64,000 nucleotides of DNA from JADLDB01 sp040755835. GTDB taxonomy: Bacteria; Myxococcota; Myxococcia; Myxococcales; Myxococcaceae. Below are positions 48,101-56,000 of the stretch, piece by piece; the first letter of the stretch is position 1; each line of letters begins with the position of its first letter. The stretch spans positions 1 through 64,000 of the forward strand of contig JBFMAB010000052.1 of assembly GCA_040755835.1 (NCBI GenBank), read 5' to 3'. The notes under the pieces were generated by a model. That model did no database searches. It was not told the DNA's origin and worked only from the letters and a program-made list of their open reading frames with translations. The position numbers were made by a program, and so were the translations under genes.

Positions 48101-50477
48101 CTACCGGCCGCGCCCGCAGCCGCAGCCCAAGGTGGCGCAGCAGGCGCCCGAGCCCACGTCGCCGTCCGACGATCGCGACCGCAACGAGGCGAAGAAGGAC
48201 AGCAGCGCGGCGTCCGGCATGGCCGCGGGCCGCGCGATGGCGGATGCGCCGGCGTCCTCGGACCCCGCGCCCGCGATGGAGAAGCCGAAGAGGTCGCTCG
48301 CGAAGGAGGAGGCCTTCGCCGGGGATGAGAAGCCCCGCCGTCGCCAGGGGCCCGGGAGCGACAAGGCCGGCGCCGACGAGGAGCCCGTGGAGGCCCGGAC
48401 GGACTTCGCGACCTCCGCCGGCTGGTTCCCGACGCTGACCGGGCGGATCGGCGCGCGCCTGGTGCAGCCGCTCGCGCTCAAGGACTCGCTCACCTCGTGG
48501 AAGGCGACCGCCACCGTCGTCACGCAGGGTCCGCACCTCGGCCAGGGCGCCGGGCGCATCCGGGCCGCGAAGGCGCTCATGGTACGCCTGCAGGCGCCGC
48601 GCTTCTTCGTCGAAGGCGACGAGGTGACGCTGTCCGCCGTCGTCGAGAGCCACCTACCGAGGGCCGCCGACGTCGACGTCGCCATCAGCGCGCCCGGCTT
48701 CAAGCCGCTGTCCGACGCGCGGCGCGTGGTGCGCGTGGAGCCCGAGCAGGTCCTGCGCGTCGACGCGAAGTTCAAGGTGGTGGAGCTGGGCGATCGCCTC
48801 GTGCGCGCACAGGTGAGGGGCGGCGGCGCCTCCGACGCGATGGAATGGACGCTGCCCGCCTTCGTCCACGGCAGCGCGCAGCGGCAGTTCTTCGCCGGCC
48901 GCCTCGACGACAGCTTCGGCTTCGAGTTCGAGTTGCCCGAGAAGCGCAAGGCCGCGCTCACGCGCCTCGAGCTGACGCTCTCGCCGTCGCTCCTCGCGGT
49001 GATGTTCGACGGGCTGCCGTACCTCGCGCAGTACCCGTACGGCTGCGTCGAGCAGACGCTGTCGCGCTTCGTGCCCGCCACCATCGCCCGCCGCGCGGTG
49101 AACGATCTCAAGCTGCCGTCCACGCGCGTGCCGAAGGACCTCGACGACATGGTGCAGAAGGGCCTCGAGCGCCTCTACGGCTTCCAGCACGGCGACGGCG
49201 GCTGGGGCTGGTGGCGGGACGACCGCACCAACCACTGGATGACGGCGTACGTCGTGTACGCGCTGTCGCTGGCGAAGGAGGCCGGCGTGGCGGTCGACGC
49301 GCAGACGATCTCCCGCGGGCGGGCCTTCCTCACCAGCCACCTCGGCGAGGCGCTCAACAACCCCGAGACGCATGCCTTCATGGTGTACGCGCTCGCGGCG
49401 ACCGGCGGCGCGCCGAAGGCCGCGCTGGACAAGGTGTACGAGCGCCGCACGTCGCTCACCGCGCGGGCCCGCGCGCAGCTGGCGCTGGCGCTCCTCCACG
49501 CGAAGGACAAGCGCGCCCGCGTCGCGGTGGAGAACCTGGACGACGTGGTCAAGGCCGCCAGCGAGCGCAAGGACGCCATGGTGGGCGACGCGACGACGTC
49601 GTGGGGCACCTCCGCGGCCATCGAGGCGACCGCGTTCACGCTCATGGCCTACGCGCGGTACGACCTCAGCTCTCCGCTCATCGCGCCGCTCACCGACTTC
49701 CTGGTGCTGCGCCGCAACGGCGGCAGGTGGCGCAACACGCGCGACACCGCGTTCGCCATCTACGCGCTGGCCGATCTCGCCCGGCGCGAAAGCGCCACCT
49801 TGAGCTCGGGCACCTTCGTCGTCAGCGTCAACGGCCGCGAGGTGAAGCGCGTGAAGTACGACAAGGGCGGCATCGATCTCACCGAGCCCTTGTTGCTGAC
49901 CGACGAGGCTCTCAAGGCCGGGAAGAACGTCGTCACGGTGAAGCGGGACGGCCGCGGCACCGGCTACTTCGCGGGCACCTTCGACGTCTTCAACATGAAC
50001 GACTTCATCAAGGGCGTCGGCGGCGACGTGAAGGTGAAGCGCACGTACACGCTGCTCGGCCGGCCGAGCGCCGAGAAGGCCCAGGCGCCCACCGAGTACG
50101 GCATGCCGGTGGAGTCGGGCGTGCGCGTCCGCGTGGACCTCGAGGTCACGGCCAACAAGGCCGTCGAGTTCGTCATGATCGAGGATCTGAAGCCCGCCGG
50201 CTTCGAGGCGGTGGAGCTGCGCTCGGGCCCGCAGGTCTGCAGCTACGCCTGCGCGCACGCCGAGCTGCGGACCGATCGCGTCGCGATGTTCCTGTCCGAG
50301 GTGCCGGCCGGGAGGACGAAGGTGTCCTACGAGCTCCGCGCCGAGGTGCCCGGCAGGTTCGCCGCCCTGCCGGCGCGGGTCGAGGCGATGTACGCGCCGG
50401 AGATCCAGGCGACCGCAGACGAGATGCGCTTCGAGGTGCGCGACGCGCCGGAGAGCGACGTGGCGGCGAAGCAGTAG
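45153..50477 (+). CDS. Bacterial alpha-2-macroglobulin family protein with thioester
   Basis: The 1774-residue exported protein (signal MRRFSGLLALLALPAFAQ, no lipobox) has a TPR-like N-terminal region (about 20-260). MG-type beta-sandwich domains follow, with the hallmark MTDRPLYKPGETVGFKLF and FLYRPGEKVTVDLRG. ALTVVDEALFAIEPE comes next, then a Lys/Glu/Pro-rich low-complexity stretch (about residues 990-1085). GWFPTLTG leads into the thioester domain. The thioester motif is PYGCVEQTLSRFVP (Cys near residue 1298), so the protein can trap proteases covalently. TED strands such as GGWGWWRDDRTNHWMTAYVVYALS complete it. Unlike E. coli yfhM, no pbpC lies next to it. Confidence 0.92.
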   Translation: MRRFSGLLALLALPAFAQDFDTPNRQLQERSNSRACDGFTAFLKANPSSPLAREAEAKKAAACLAAGKGNSEALRKLAKEGEQDFARAYAAFILFERGELPFSVVSPLLKRAASGSDRVAKEARALLVRGGFVEMERNSWDLPRLVSTSELILEYASSDTERARAKFIRSRLRVQQGGKEVAVGEKELEAIGAGDTEFADDALYLLAERRENEGQYEAALQIYDGIVKRFSDVTSNMKSSARSRAENIRRPTISLSIPYNDLPGVKPQVQVSWRNVKNAKWTLLKVDPLAGGQGSYPDGADALAQLKTGVAGSWTSTLEVPVRYAPGSKTFDLSTPEPGAYVLEVDADGQRTRQWLLITQTAVLTKSDNKRVYVYVADVETGAAKPGAEVALYLFDNGHTKLTATTGPDGVARIEVPRPNSSMIVWTRSGTSIAGAPAGSAYSSSWAKEHLAYVMTDRPLYKPGETVGFKLFLRTREGGPSAPLANTTVTLRISDPQGKEVAKPSLTTNAFGTAHFTLPLAKNAPLGAWSMYVQSNTQSYRQSGQQFRVEEYKPPEYTVSVEALGSVKPGEKVKARVKANFYSGGPVANAQGRAIVNITQYVHQFGPWPDAKLDGEAYGYGYGSDDYDEEYGYRGRRGYYGWYGTLAQHTVTFKTGADGTADVELPPPPNGYDSVQYQVQVFVTDASRREIQGSGTIKVSKEPYFVDVRTSRFLYRPGEKVTVDLRGEDANGRAASPDVVVRLMRLSEDGNATRIAETRTKLKDGTGRVVLDADALGMARVEVLDGSAEKDTLLAQSDFWLTSDTKPIPPPGGGFQLLVDKAPLKAGDSLRVLVAAQQPGGHVVLSLESDVVHDLRVVELKGRARFVEIPLRADMAPNAWLLATRFENTNYLQQQRPVRIAGSEVQLDVKVDFGRASAEPGSTVSPTVLATGAAANTPTEVALTVVDEALFAIEPERTDFLSFFGRTPRQLYTRTSFSHYQRGYRPRPQPQPKVAQQAPEPTSPSDDRDRNEAKKDSSAASGMAAGRAMADAPASSDPAPAMEKPKRSLAKEEAFAGDEKPRRRQGPGSDKAGADEEPVEARTDFATSAGWFPTLTGRIGARLVQPLALKDSLTSWKATATVVTQGPHLGQGAGRIRAAKALMVRLQAPRFFVEGDEVTLSAVVESHLPRAADVDVAISAPGFKPLSDARRVVRVEPEQVLRVDAKFKVVELGDRLVRAQVRGGGASDAMEWTLPAFVHGSAQRQFFAGRLDDSFGFEFELPEKRKAALTRLELTLSPSLLAVMFDGLPYLAQYPYGCVEQTLSRFVPATIARRAVNDLKLPSTRVPKDLDDMVQKGLERLYGFQHGDGGWGWWRDDRTNHWMTAYVVYALSLAKEAGVAVDAQTISRGRAFLTSHLGEALNNPETHAFMVYALAATGGAPKAALDKVYERRTSLTARARAQLALALLHAKDKRARVAVENLDDVVKAASERKDAMVGDATTSWGTSAAIEATAFTLMAYARYDLSSPLIAPLTDFLVLRRNGGRWRNTRDTAFAIYALADLARRESATLSSGTFVVSVNGREVKRVKYDKGGIDLTEPLLLTDEALKAGKNVVTVKRDGRGTGYFAGTFDVFNMNDFIKGVGGDVKVKRTYTLLGRPSAEKAQAPTEYGMPVESGVRVRVDLEVTANKAVEFVMIEDLKPAGFEAVELRSGPQVCSYACAHAELRTDRVAMFLSEVPAGRTKVSYELRAEVPGRFAALPARVEAMYAPEIQATADEMRFEVRDAPESDVAAKQ

Positions 50478-50478
50478 C

Positions 50479-51259
50479 TCAGCCGATCGGCACGAAGATC
50501 TTGAGCCCCGTGCGGCCGCCCGCGGCGAGCGTGTTGCGCTCGACGAAGTCGCCCGCCGACGAGGAGCCGTTGCCCAGCGTGATGGCGGCGTGCCCGTAGA
50601 TGCTGCCGAGGCGCGTCGAGGTGTGCTCCCAGGTGAGGATGAGGCCGGGGCTCGTCAGCGCGTCCTTCAGGGAGCTGTGCACCTGGCGGAACTTCGAGCG
50701 CGCAGGTTGCTGTCGATCTGGTTGCCGTTGCCCCACACCTTGATGCCCATGGCCTTCACGATGGAGCGGCTGACGCCCGTCGCGCACAAGCCCAGGCCGC
50801 AGTAGCCGCCCATCGACCGCGCCGTCGACTTCCCCGCGCTCGCCAGCCCGCCGCATGGTCGCAGTGACGTGGATGCCCGCGGTCGTCTTCGCGAGCTGCT
50901 TCATCTTCGCGAGCTCGCCCGCGCTGTTCTTCCCGTCCTGCGTCAGGTGGTGCTTCTTCTCGAACGCCAGCACCGCCTTCTTCGTGCGCGCGTCGAACAG
51001 GCCGTCGATCTTCCCGGGGTTGAGGCCCAGCTTCTTGAGCAGCTTCTCGCTGGCCTTCACCGCGCCCGCGGTGCGCTCGTCGAAGCGGCCGTTCGCCCTG
51101 GAACTTCTCGAACGCCGGCGACACGCGCCCGTCCACGGTGCCTGGCGAGAAGCCGGCCTCCTCGAGGTGCCGCTCGGCTTCGCGGACGGTGGCAGCGGGC
51201 GGCGCAGTCGGCGGGGTGGAGGTCGACGGAACGATGGGGCGGGGATCGATGCGGATCAT
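50479..51259 (-). pseudogene. Broken peptidoglycan-binding, papain-like wall protein
   Basis: Three frames are needed to read this gene. It starts MIRIDPRPIVPSTSTPPTAPP (no signal). A wall-binding repeat follows (EAERHLEEAGFSPGTVDGRV), breaking near 51100 after AFEKFQG. A second repeat reads SEKLLKKLGLNPGKIDGLFD and breaks near 50853 after HVTATMR. A catalytic-looking segment LASAGKSTARSMGGYCGLGL and ...GNGNQIDSNLR breaks near 50700. It ends HTSTRLGSIYGHAAITLGNG to 50479. The Cys and His suggest a CHAP/NlpC-type peptidase. All three breaks are single-base indels, fitting either a pseudogene or assembly errors. Convergent with the macroglobulin gene, 2 bp apart. Confidence 0.7.
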
Positions 51260-51393
51260 CGGCGGCGCCGTGAAAGATGGCGTGGGGAGTTGTCGGCGCG
51301 GCGCTTTCTCGAGACCGGGGAGCCCCCGTCAGCGCGCGCTACAAGCGCGGCGGAATTTCCGCGGGATTTGCGGGCCCCGGCTATCGTTTGGGC

Positions 51394-51603
51394 GTGGGCT
51401 GCGGACGACTCTTCGCGGTGGTGCTGGCGGCGGTGTCTGGTCTCCTCGCGTTTGGCGGCTTCTACGTCTGCCAGCGCGCCGGCTGGCACAGCGATGGGCC
51501 CGGCCTCTTGTGTCCCATGGGCGTCATGGTGGGCGGCGCCTTCGTCGCCGTCATCGCGCTGTGGACGGCCTTCGTCCCCAGGGTCGGCCCGCCGGGGACG
51601 TAG
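51394..51603 (+). CDS. Small two-helix membrane protein
   Basis: The 69-residue frame from GTG contains two hydrophobic helices (LFAVVLAAVSGLLAFGGFYV and GVMVGGAFVAVIALWTAFV), joined by a short Cys-containing loop (CQRAGWHSDGPGLLCP). It has no recognised family. It lies between the broken wall-protein gene and the TMTC-like gene, with 58 bp to the latter. Confidence 0.5.
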   Translation: MGCGRLFAVVLAAVSGLLAFGGFYVCQRAGWHSDGPGLLCPMGVMVGGAFVAVIALWTAFVPRVGPPGT

Positions 51604-51661
51604 GCGCCCCCCGGACTTTCCGGGCGACGACGCCACGGTTTGGACGCAGACTGCGCCACCC

Positions 51662-53158
51662 ATGGAGCCCGCGGATCAGCCGAGCACCCGCCTCGAGCGT
51701 CTCGCGCCCGCGCTGCTCGCGCTCGCGGCCGTCGCGCTGTACGTGCCGACGCTCTTCAACGGGCTGACCAACTGGGACGACTTCAAGTACGTGGTGCAGT
51801 CGCCGATCGCCTCGCAGGGCCTCGGCGGCCTGCGCGCCGCGTGGACGCAGCCGTTCGACTTCGCGTGGTACCCGCTGACGCAGAGCGTGTACTGCCTCCT
51901 CTTCGCCGCGGCCGGCGCGACGGCGTGGCCGTACCACCTGGTGCAGGTGCTGCTGTTCGCCGCGTCCTGCGCGCTGGTTCCGGCGGCCCTCGCGGCGTGC
52001 GGCCTCGAGCGCCGCCTCGCGCTCATCGCCGCCGCGTGCTGGCTGCTGCACCCGCTGCGGGTGGAGTCGGTGTCGTGGGTGGCGAACCTGAAGGACACGC
52101 TGTCTCTCCTCGGCGTGCTGGCGGCGTTTGCGCTGTTGCCGCGCGGGCGTGTGCCGTCGGCCGTGGCCTTCGCGCTCGCGCTCCTCGCGAAATCGACGGT
52201 GTTCCCGCTGGCGATCCTCCTCGCCATCGTCGATGCGCGGCGTCGCTCTTCGCGTTGGCCCGCGGCGCTCGCGGGCAGCCTCGCGTGGGTGGGGCCGGCG
52301 ATCGCCGTGGCGGTGGTGGCGGCTGTCCTCCAGCGGGGGAGTGAAGCCGGCTTCCTCCGCACCTACCCGGGCGGCTCGCTCTGGGCGGCGCTGCCGTCGG
52401 CGCTCTACCTGCCGTGGCAATACGCGGCGTGGGCGCTGGGGCCGCACCGGCCGCAGGCGCTCTACGACTTCGAGCCGGTGGGCGCGATGGACGCGCGCGC
52501 GCTGGTGGCGTTCGCCGCGTGGGCGGCCGCCGCCGCGCTCGCGTGGACGCGACGCCCGCGCGCGCCGGCGCTGGTGCTGCTGGGCGGCTTCGCGCTGCCG
52601 TTTCTGCCCGTCACCGGCCTGGTGCCGATCGCCTTCCACGTGGCAGACCGGTACGCGCTGCTCCCGTCGCTGGCGGTCGACGCCGCGCTGGTCCTCGCCG
52701 CGGCGGCCCTCGCGCGGCGACCGGGCCGGAAGCGGTGGCTCGTCGTCGCGCCCGCCGCGCTCAGCCTCCTGCTCGTCCCGCTGACGGTGCTGCGACAGCG
52801 CGACTGGCAGACGAGCATCACGCTGTGGGAGGCCGACCGCGGCCGCACCGGGCAGATCGCCGCGCGCGTCAACCTCGCGGGCGCGTACGGCGGCGAGGGC
52901 CGCTACGCCGACGCCGCGAAGGAGCTGGAGGCGGTGGTGGCCGCCGCGCCGCGCGACGTCGGGCACCTGTCCAGCCTGGTCTTCGCGCTCGCCGCGCGCG
53001 ACGGCGCCGACGCGGAGCTGGTGCTGCGCTGGGTGGGGCTGGTTCGGGCGTCTCGCGGCCTGCCGGGCACGCTGGGCCTTGTAGCGCGAGAAGCCGACGA
53101 GGCCGGCGTACCGTCGGTGAGCGAGGCGGTCAGGCGCTGGCTGAGGCTGAGTCGCTGA
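51662..53158 (+). CDS. TMTC-like membrane glycosyltransferase (GT-C fold)
   Basis: The 498-residue polytopic protein has about ten transmembrane helices. After the first helix comes the GT-C acidic loop FNGLTNWDDFKYVV with the catalytic-type Asp pair. The HPLRVESVSWVANLKDTLS motif is typical of TMTC/O-mannosyltransferase-type proteins. A cytoplasmic or periplasmic tail after the last helix (about residues 390-498) contains a TPR-like helix pair (ARVNLAGAYGGEGRYADAAKELEAVV). It would transfer a sugar from a polyprenyl-phosphate donor to a protein or glycan; the acceptor is unknown. Confidence 0.82.
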   Translation: MEPADQPSTRLERLAPALLALAAVALYVPTLFNGLTNWDDFKYVVQSPIASQGLGGLRAAWTQPFDFAWYPLTQSVYCLLFAAAGATAWPYHLVQVLLFAASCALVPAALAACGLERRLALIAAACWLLHPLRVESVSWVANLKDTLSLLGVLAAFALLPRGRVPSAVAFALALLAKSTVFPLAILLAIVDARRRSSRWPAALAGSLAWVGPAIAVAVVAAVLQRGSEAGFLRTYPGGSLWAALPSALYLPWQYAAWALGPHRPQALYDFEPVGAMDARALVAFAAWAAAAALAWTRRPRAPALVLLGGFALPFLPVTGLVPIAFHVADRYALLPSLAVDAALVLAAAALARRPGRKRWLVVAPAALSLLLVPLTVLRQRDWQTSITLWEADRGRTGQIAARVNLAGAYGGEGRYADAAKELEAVVAAAPRDVGHLSSLVFALAARDGADAELVLRWVGLVRASRGLPGTLGLVAREADEAGVPSVSEAVRRWLRLSR

Positions 53159-53310
53159 GGCTCGAGCGGCGTCGCGAGCGGGGCCTCCGTAACGCCCGGG
53201 CGTCCGCGCGCTCAGGACGCGGCGCGCACCAGCCGTAAGTGTCCGGCAGCCGAAGTCCGGGATCGGTCCGCCTGCGACGCAGACCGACGGCGTTCAGCAT
53301 CCCACCCCGG

Positions 53311-53346
53311 GGCACCGACACGGCGCTGCGCAGCGGCGCCCCCGGG
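53311..53346. repeat. Imperfect direct repeat, left copy
   Basis: A 36-bp sequence beginning GGCACCGAC and containing CTGCGCAGCG matches the copy at 53543-53578 at about 29 of 36 positions. The two flank the IstB remnant, so they may be flanking repeats of the former element or of its insertion site. Confidence 0.4.
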
Positions 53347-53374
53347 CGGGCAGGTGACATGGCCCGACGGCGCC

Positions 53375-53529
53375 TCAGCGTTCCGCCCACTGCAAGAAGA
53401 CGAGGTCCCCGGTGATGATGACGCGGCGGCGCTCGGAGCACTCGGCGAGGAAGTGAAGCGGACCTCCATCGCCTCGCGGTCCTGCGGGATGTACCCGATG
53501 TCGTCGAGGATGACGGCGTCGAAGCCATC
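53375..53529 (-). pseudogene. IS21-family IstB-like ATPase remnant
   Basis: A fragment of about 50 codons in two frames reads DAVILDDIGYIPQDREAMEV and, after a shift near 53460, HFLAECSERRRVIITGDLVF and LQWAER, then stop. The order (a Walker B DDIGY, then SERRR and the IITGDL.F.QW segment) is that of IstB, the AAA helper of IS21 transposition (DELGYLP ... TSN..F..W in typical copies). The Walker A region, N-terminus and IstA transposase are absent. It is a decayed internal piece. Confidence 0.65.
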
Positions 53530-53542
53530 GCGTCGTCCCCCG

Positions 53543-53578
53543 GGCACCGACGCGGGCCTGCGCAGCGACGGCCCTGGC
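53543..53578. repeat. Imperfect direct repeat, right copy
   Basis: Second copy of the GGCACCGAC...CTGCGCAGCG repeat (see 53311-53346), on the other side of the IstB remnant, 197 bp from the first copy. Confidence 0.4.
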
Positions 53579-53598
53579 CGAAGCGTGCGGTCCACGTC

Positions 53599-55194
53599 TC
53601 ACGCGTCCCGGCGACCAGCCCTGTGTGGCGCGTTCGCGACGCGGCTTGGGCGCCGCCGGCGACGCAGGCCGAGCCCCAACGCGAGCAGACCCAGCAGCGG
53701 CGGCCCCGGGCTCGAGCACCCGCAGCCCCTCGGCGCCTCGGCCTTCGACGAGAAGAACGCGTGCCCCGACACGGTGCGGGGCTGCCCGTCGACCCACACC
53801 TCGGCGCGCAGCCGCCGCTCCCCGGTCTCGGGAATGGTGACGGTCGTCCGCGCGGTGAAGGGGTCCGCGGTGATGGGCTCCGACGACACCTCCGCCCCGT
53901 CCTGCACCAGCTTCAGCGTTGCGCCCTGCCCGCCCGTCACCCGCACGCCAAGCTCGACCGGACCCACGGGCGCAGCGGCGTGCGCCCCCACGAGCGTCGT
54001 CACACGCGCGTCGCCGGTATCGAGCGGGACGACGGTGGCGACGAGGTCCACCATCGGATCCTCCGGTCCCTGCAACTTCACTACCGTCCGCCCCGCCTTC
54101 ACCGCCTCGACGATCCCCTTCGCCGACAGCTCGGTCGCGAACACCATCGTCGTCGGACTGCCGATCGGGCTGTCGAACGCCCCGGCGCCGGCGCCGCCGG
54201 AGTGATCGTCGCTGCCGCCCAGCGGCGCCGCGTGCACGCCCTGCCCCACCAGCCGGTCCCAGAACGCGATCGCCTGCTTCGTGAACAGCAGCCCCGTCTT
54301 GTCCCAGCCGCCGGTGGCGATCTCCACCGCGCCCAGCGCGTCGCGGGGGATCGGGTGCCTCCACGCGCAGCCGATGCAGGTCTGCCCGAGGTCCAGCACC
54401 GGGTGGTTGATGCTGAACACCGCGCCCTGCGCCCCGAAGGCCGCCACCGCCCCATCGAACGTCGCGCCGCCCACGCCGAAGCGGTGATCGACGTACGCCG
54501 TCGCGCCGATGCCGTTCGCGTGCCCGTCGTAGGTGGTGAACTCCACGCCCGGCACGAAGAGCAGCCGCGGGTGCCGCGCCTGCGCGTCGCCCATGAAGTC
54601 CAGCTGCGCCGTCGTGTTGTGGTCGCTCAGCTCCACGAAGTCGAGGCCGCGGCCGCGCGCGAAGGTGCCGATCTCATCCAGCGTCGGGTGCGCGTCGCCC
54701 GACTCCTTCGAGTGCACGTGAAAGTCACCGGCGTACCACCGCGCGTCGGCGGACAGCGCGGACGCGGGCGTGTACGGCCGCCGCTCCGGCTGCGCGGTCA
54801 GCGTGGGCGCGGTGCGCAGCTCGATCTCCAGCCGGTACTTTGCGGGGCCCGCCACCACCTTCGCCTTCCCGATGACGACGTTCCACGTCCCCGCGGCCAT
54901 CGGCCCGGTGAGGTAGCTGCGCGAGCTCGCCTGCGCGCCAACGACGATGGGCTCGGTGTTGCCGCCGCCCCAGCCGCGAAACGCGCCCGACGGATCGTAC
55001 AGCCCGTAGTCGAGGATGTTCTCGGACTGCTGCACCGGGTGCCGCACCTCGATCTCCGCCGTCCCCGCCGGCACCTCGAAGGGCACCAGCACGAACGCCG
55101 GGCCAGCGGCGGGCAGGTCGCCCTCCAACACCGTGGGCTGGGCCGAGGCCGGGAGCGCAGCGAGGACGAGGACGGGACAGAGCAACCGGCGCAT
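53599..55194 (-). CDS. PHP-domain CehA/McbA hydrolase with MYXO-CTERM tail
   Basis: The 531-residue protein has a Sec signal (MRRLLCPVLVLAALPASAQ) and an N-terminal beta domain (about 25-130). A PHP domain from about residue 155 shows WYAGDFHVHSKESGDAHP, VELSDHNTTAQLD, VFSINHPVLDL and GGSDDHSGG. The C-terminus is GCGCSSPGPPLLGLLALGLGLRRRRR, a MYXO-CTERM-like signal: Cys, then a hydrophobic helix, then an Arg cluster. Such tails are recognised by myxosortase, which processes the protein after the Cys is lipidated. The catalytic family matches the larger PHP lipoprotein at 30328 but lacks its long N- and C-terminal regions. The substrate is unknown. Confidence 0.88.
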   Translation of the reverse strand: MRRLLCPVLVLAALPASAQPTVLEGDLPAAGPAFVLVPFEVPAGTAEIEVRHPVQQSENILDYGLYDPSGAFRGWGGGNTEPIVVGAQASSRSYLTGPMAAGTWNVVIGKAKVVAGPAKYRLEIELRTAPTLTAQPERRPYTPASALSADARWYAGDFHVHSKESGDAHPTLDEIGTFARGRGLDFVELSDHNTTAQLDFMGDAQARHPRLLFVPGVEFTTYDGHANGIGATAYVDHRFGVGGATFDGAVAAFGAQGAVFSINHPVLDLGQTCIGCAWRHPIPRDALGAVEIATGGWDKTGLLFTKQAIAFWDRLVGQGVHAAPLGGSDDHSGGAGAGAFDSPIGSPTTMVFATELSAKGIVEAVKAGRTVVKLQGPEDPMVDLVATVVPLDTGDARVTTLVGAHAAAPVGPVELGVRVTGGQGATLKLVQDGAEVSSEPITADPFTARTTVTIPETGERRLRAEVWVDGQPRTVSGHAFFSSKAEAPRGCGCSSPGPPLLGLLALGLGLRRRRRPSRVANAPHRAGRRDA

Positions 55195-55311
55195 GGATGC
55201 GGGAGTGTGCCACGCCGGCCGCGCCCTCACCCGACGGGCGGGGCCTTCACGTCACCGCGCCGTTTCGTGCTTCTTGCACACGCGTCCCCGGTGCGGGGTC
55301 TCTCGAGCACC

Positions 55312-55908
55312 ATGCGGTCCCTGCTCCTGATTCTGGCCTCGCTCTCGGCAGTTGGCTGTGCGCACATCGACCGGGCGCAGGCGACGAACGTCACCGTCTA
55401 CGGGGTGATGAGCGACGCCGAGATCGCCCGCGTGGCCGTCCAGGAGGCGCTCGGCGAGCTGCACGAGGTGCAGGCGGTGGACCCGGACACGGGCGTGGTG
55501 ACGGCGGGCCGCTCGGCCTTCCACACCCGCGAGGAGCGCCTCGACTTCGAGCGCCGCGTCGACCAGCTGCTGCGCGCGCGCATCTACGGCCAGGGCCCGA
55601 CGCTGGAGCTCGTGCGCATTCGCTGCGAGGCGCTGCAGCGCGCGGGCTGGGAAGGCTGGCCGGGAGATGCCGCCGCCTCGCGCCGCGCCTGTGACTACGG
55701 CGAGATTTCCATGACGCTCCACTCGCTCTTCAAGAAGCCCATGCTGCAGCGCGCGTACGTCGACGTGCTGCTCGGCGCCGTGGACGACGCGGCCTTCGCG
55801 GCGCACGCTCGCGCTCGCCTCGTCGAGCTGTCACAGACGCCGGTCGAGCCGTACCTCTTCGTCGTCGAGGCCTGGGAGCGCGTCGAAGGCTTCCGCCCGC
55901 GCGGCTAG
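55312..55908 (+). CDS. Small lipoprotein of unknown function
   Basis: The 198-residue protein has a lipobox (LLLILASLSAVGCAH). The mature part is helical with two Cys (RIRCEALQRAG and SRRACDYGE) that could pair in a disulphide. Regular segments such as AEIARVAVQEALGELHEV and SLFKKPMLQRAYVDVLLGAV fit a small helical bundle. There is no family match. It is divergent from the PHP gene (start 55194), 117 bp apart. Confidence 0.7.
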   Translation: MRSLLLILASLSAVGCAHIDRAQATNVTVYGVMSDAEIARVAVQEALGELHEVQAVDPDTGVVTAGRSAFHTREERLDFERRVDQLLRARIYGQGPTLELVRIRCEALQRAGWEGWPGDAAASRRACDYGEISMTLHSLFKKPMLQRAYVDVLLGAVDDAAFAAHARARLVELSQTPVEPYLFVVEAWERVEGFRPRG

Positions 55909-56000
55909 TCGGCCGCTTCCCAAACCGCCCGCGGGTGTGGTTTAGGCTCAAGTCAGCACGCGCCAGCCGGAGGCGCGCCTGTGGAGCGGCGAAACACCCC

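Noticed and set aside
45039..48653. A 1204-codon minus-strand frame opposite the macroglobulin gene
   Set aside because: The translation is Arg/Leu/Val-rich and repetitive with no motifs, whereas the plus strand has clear A2M domains.
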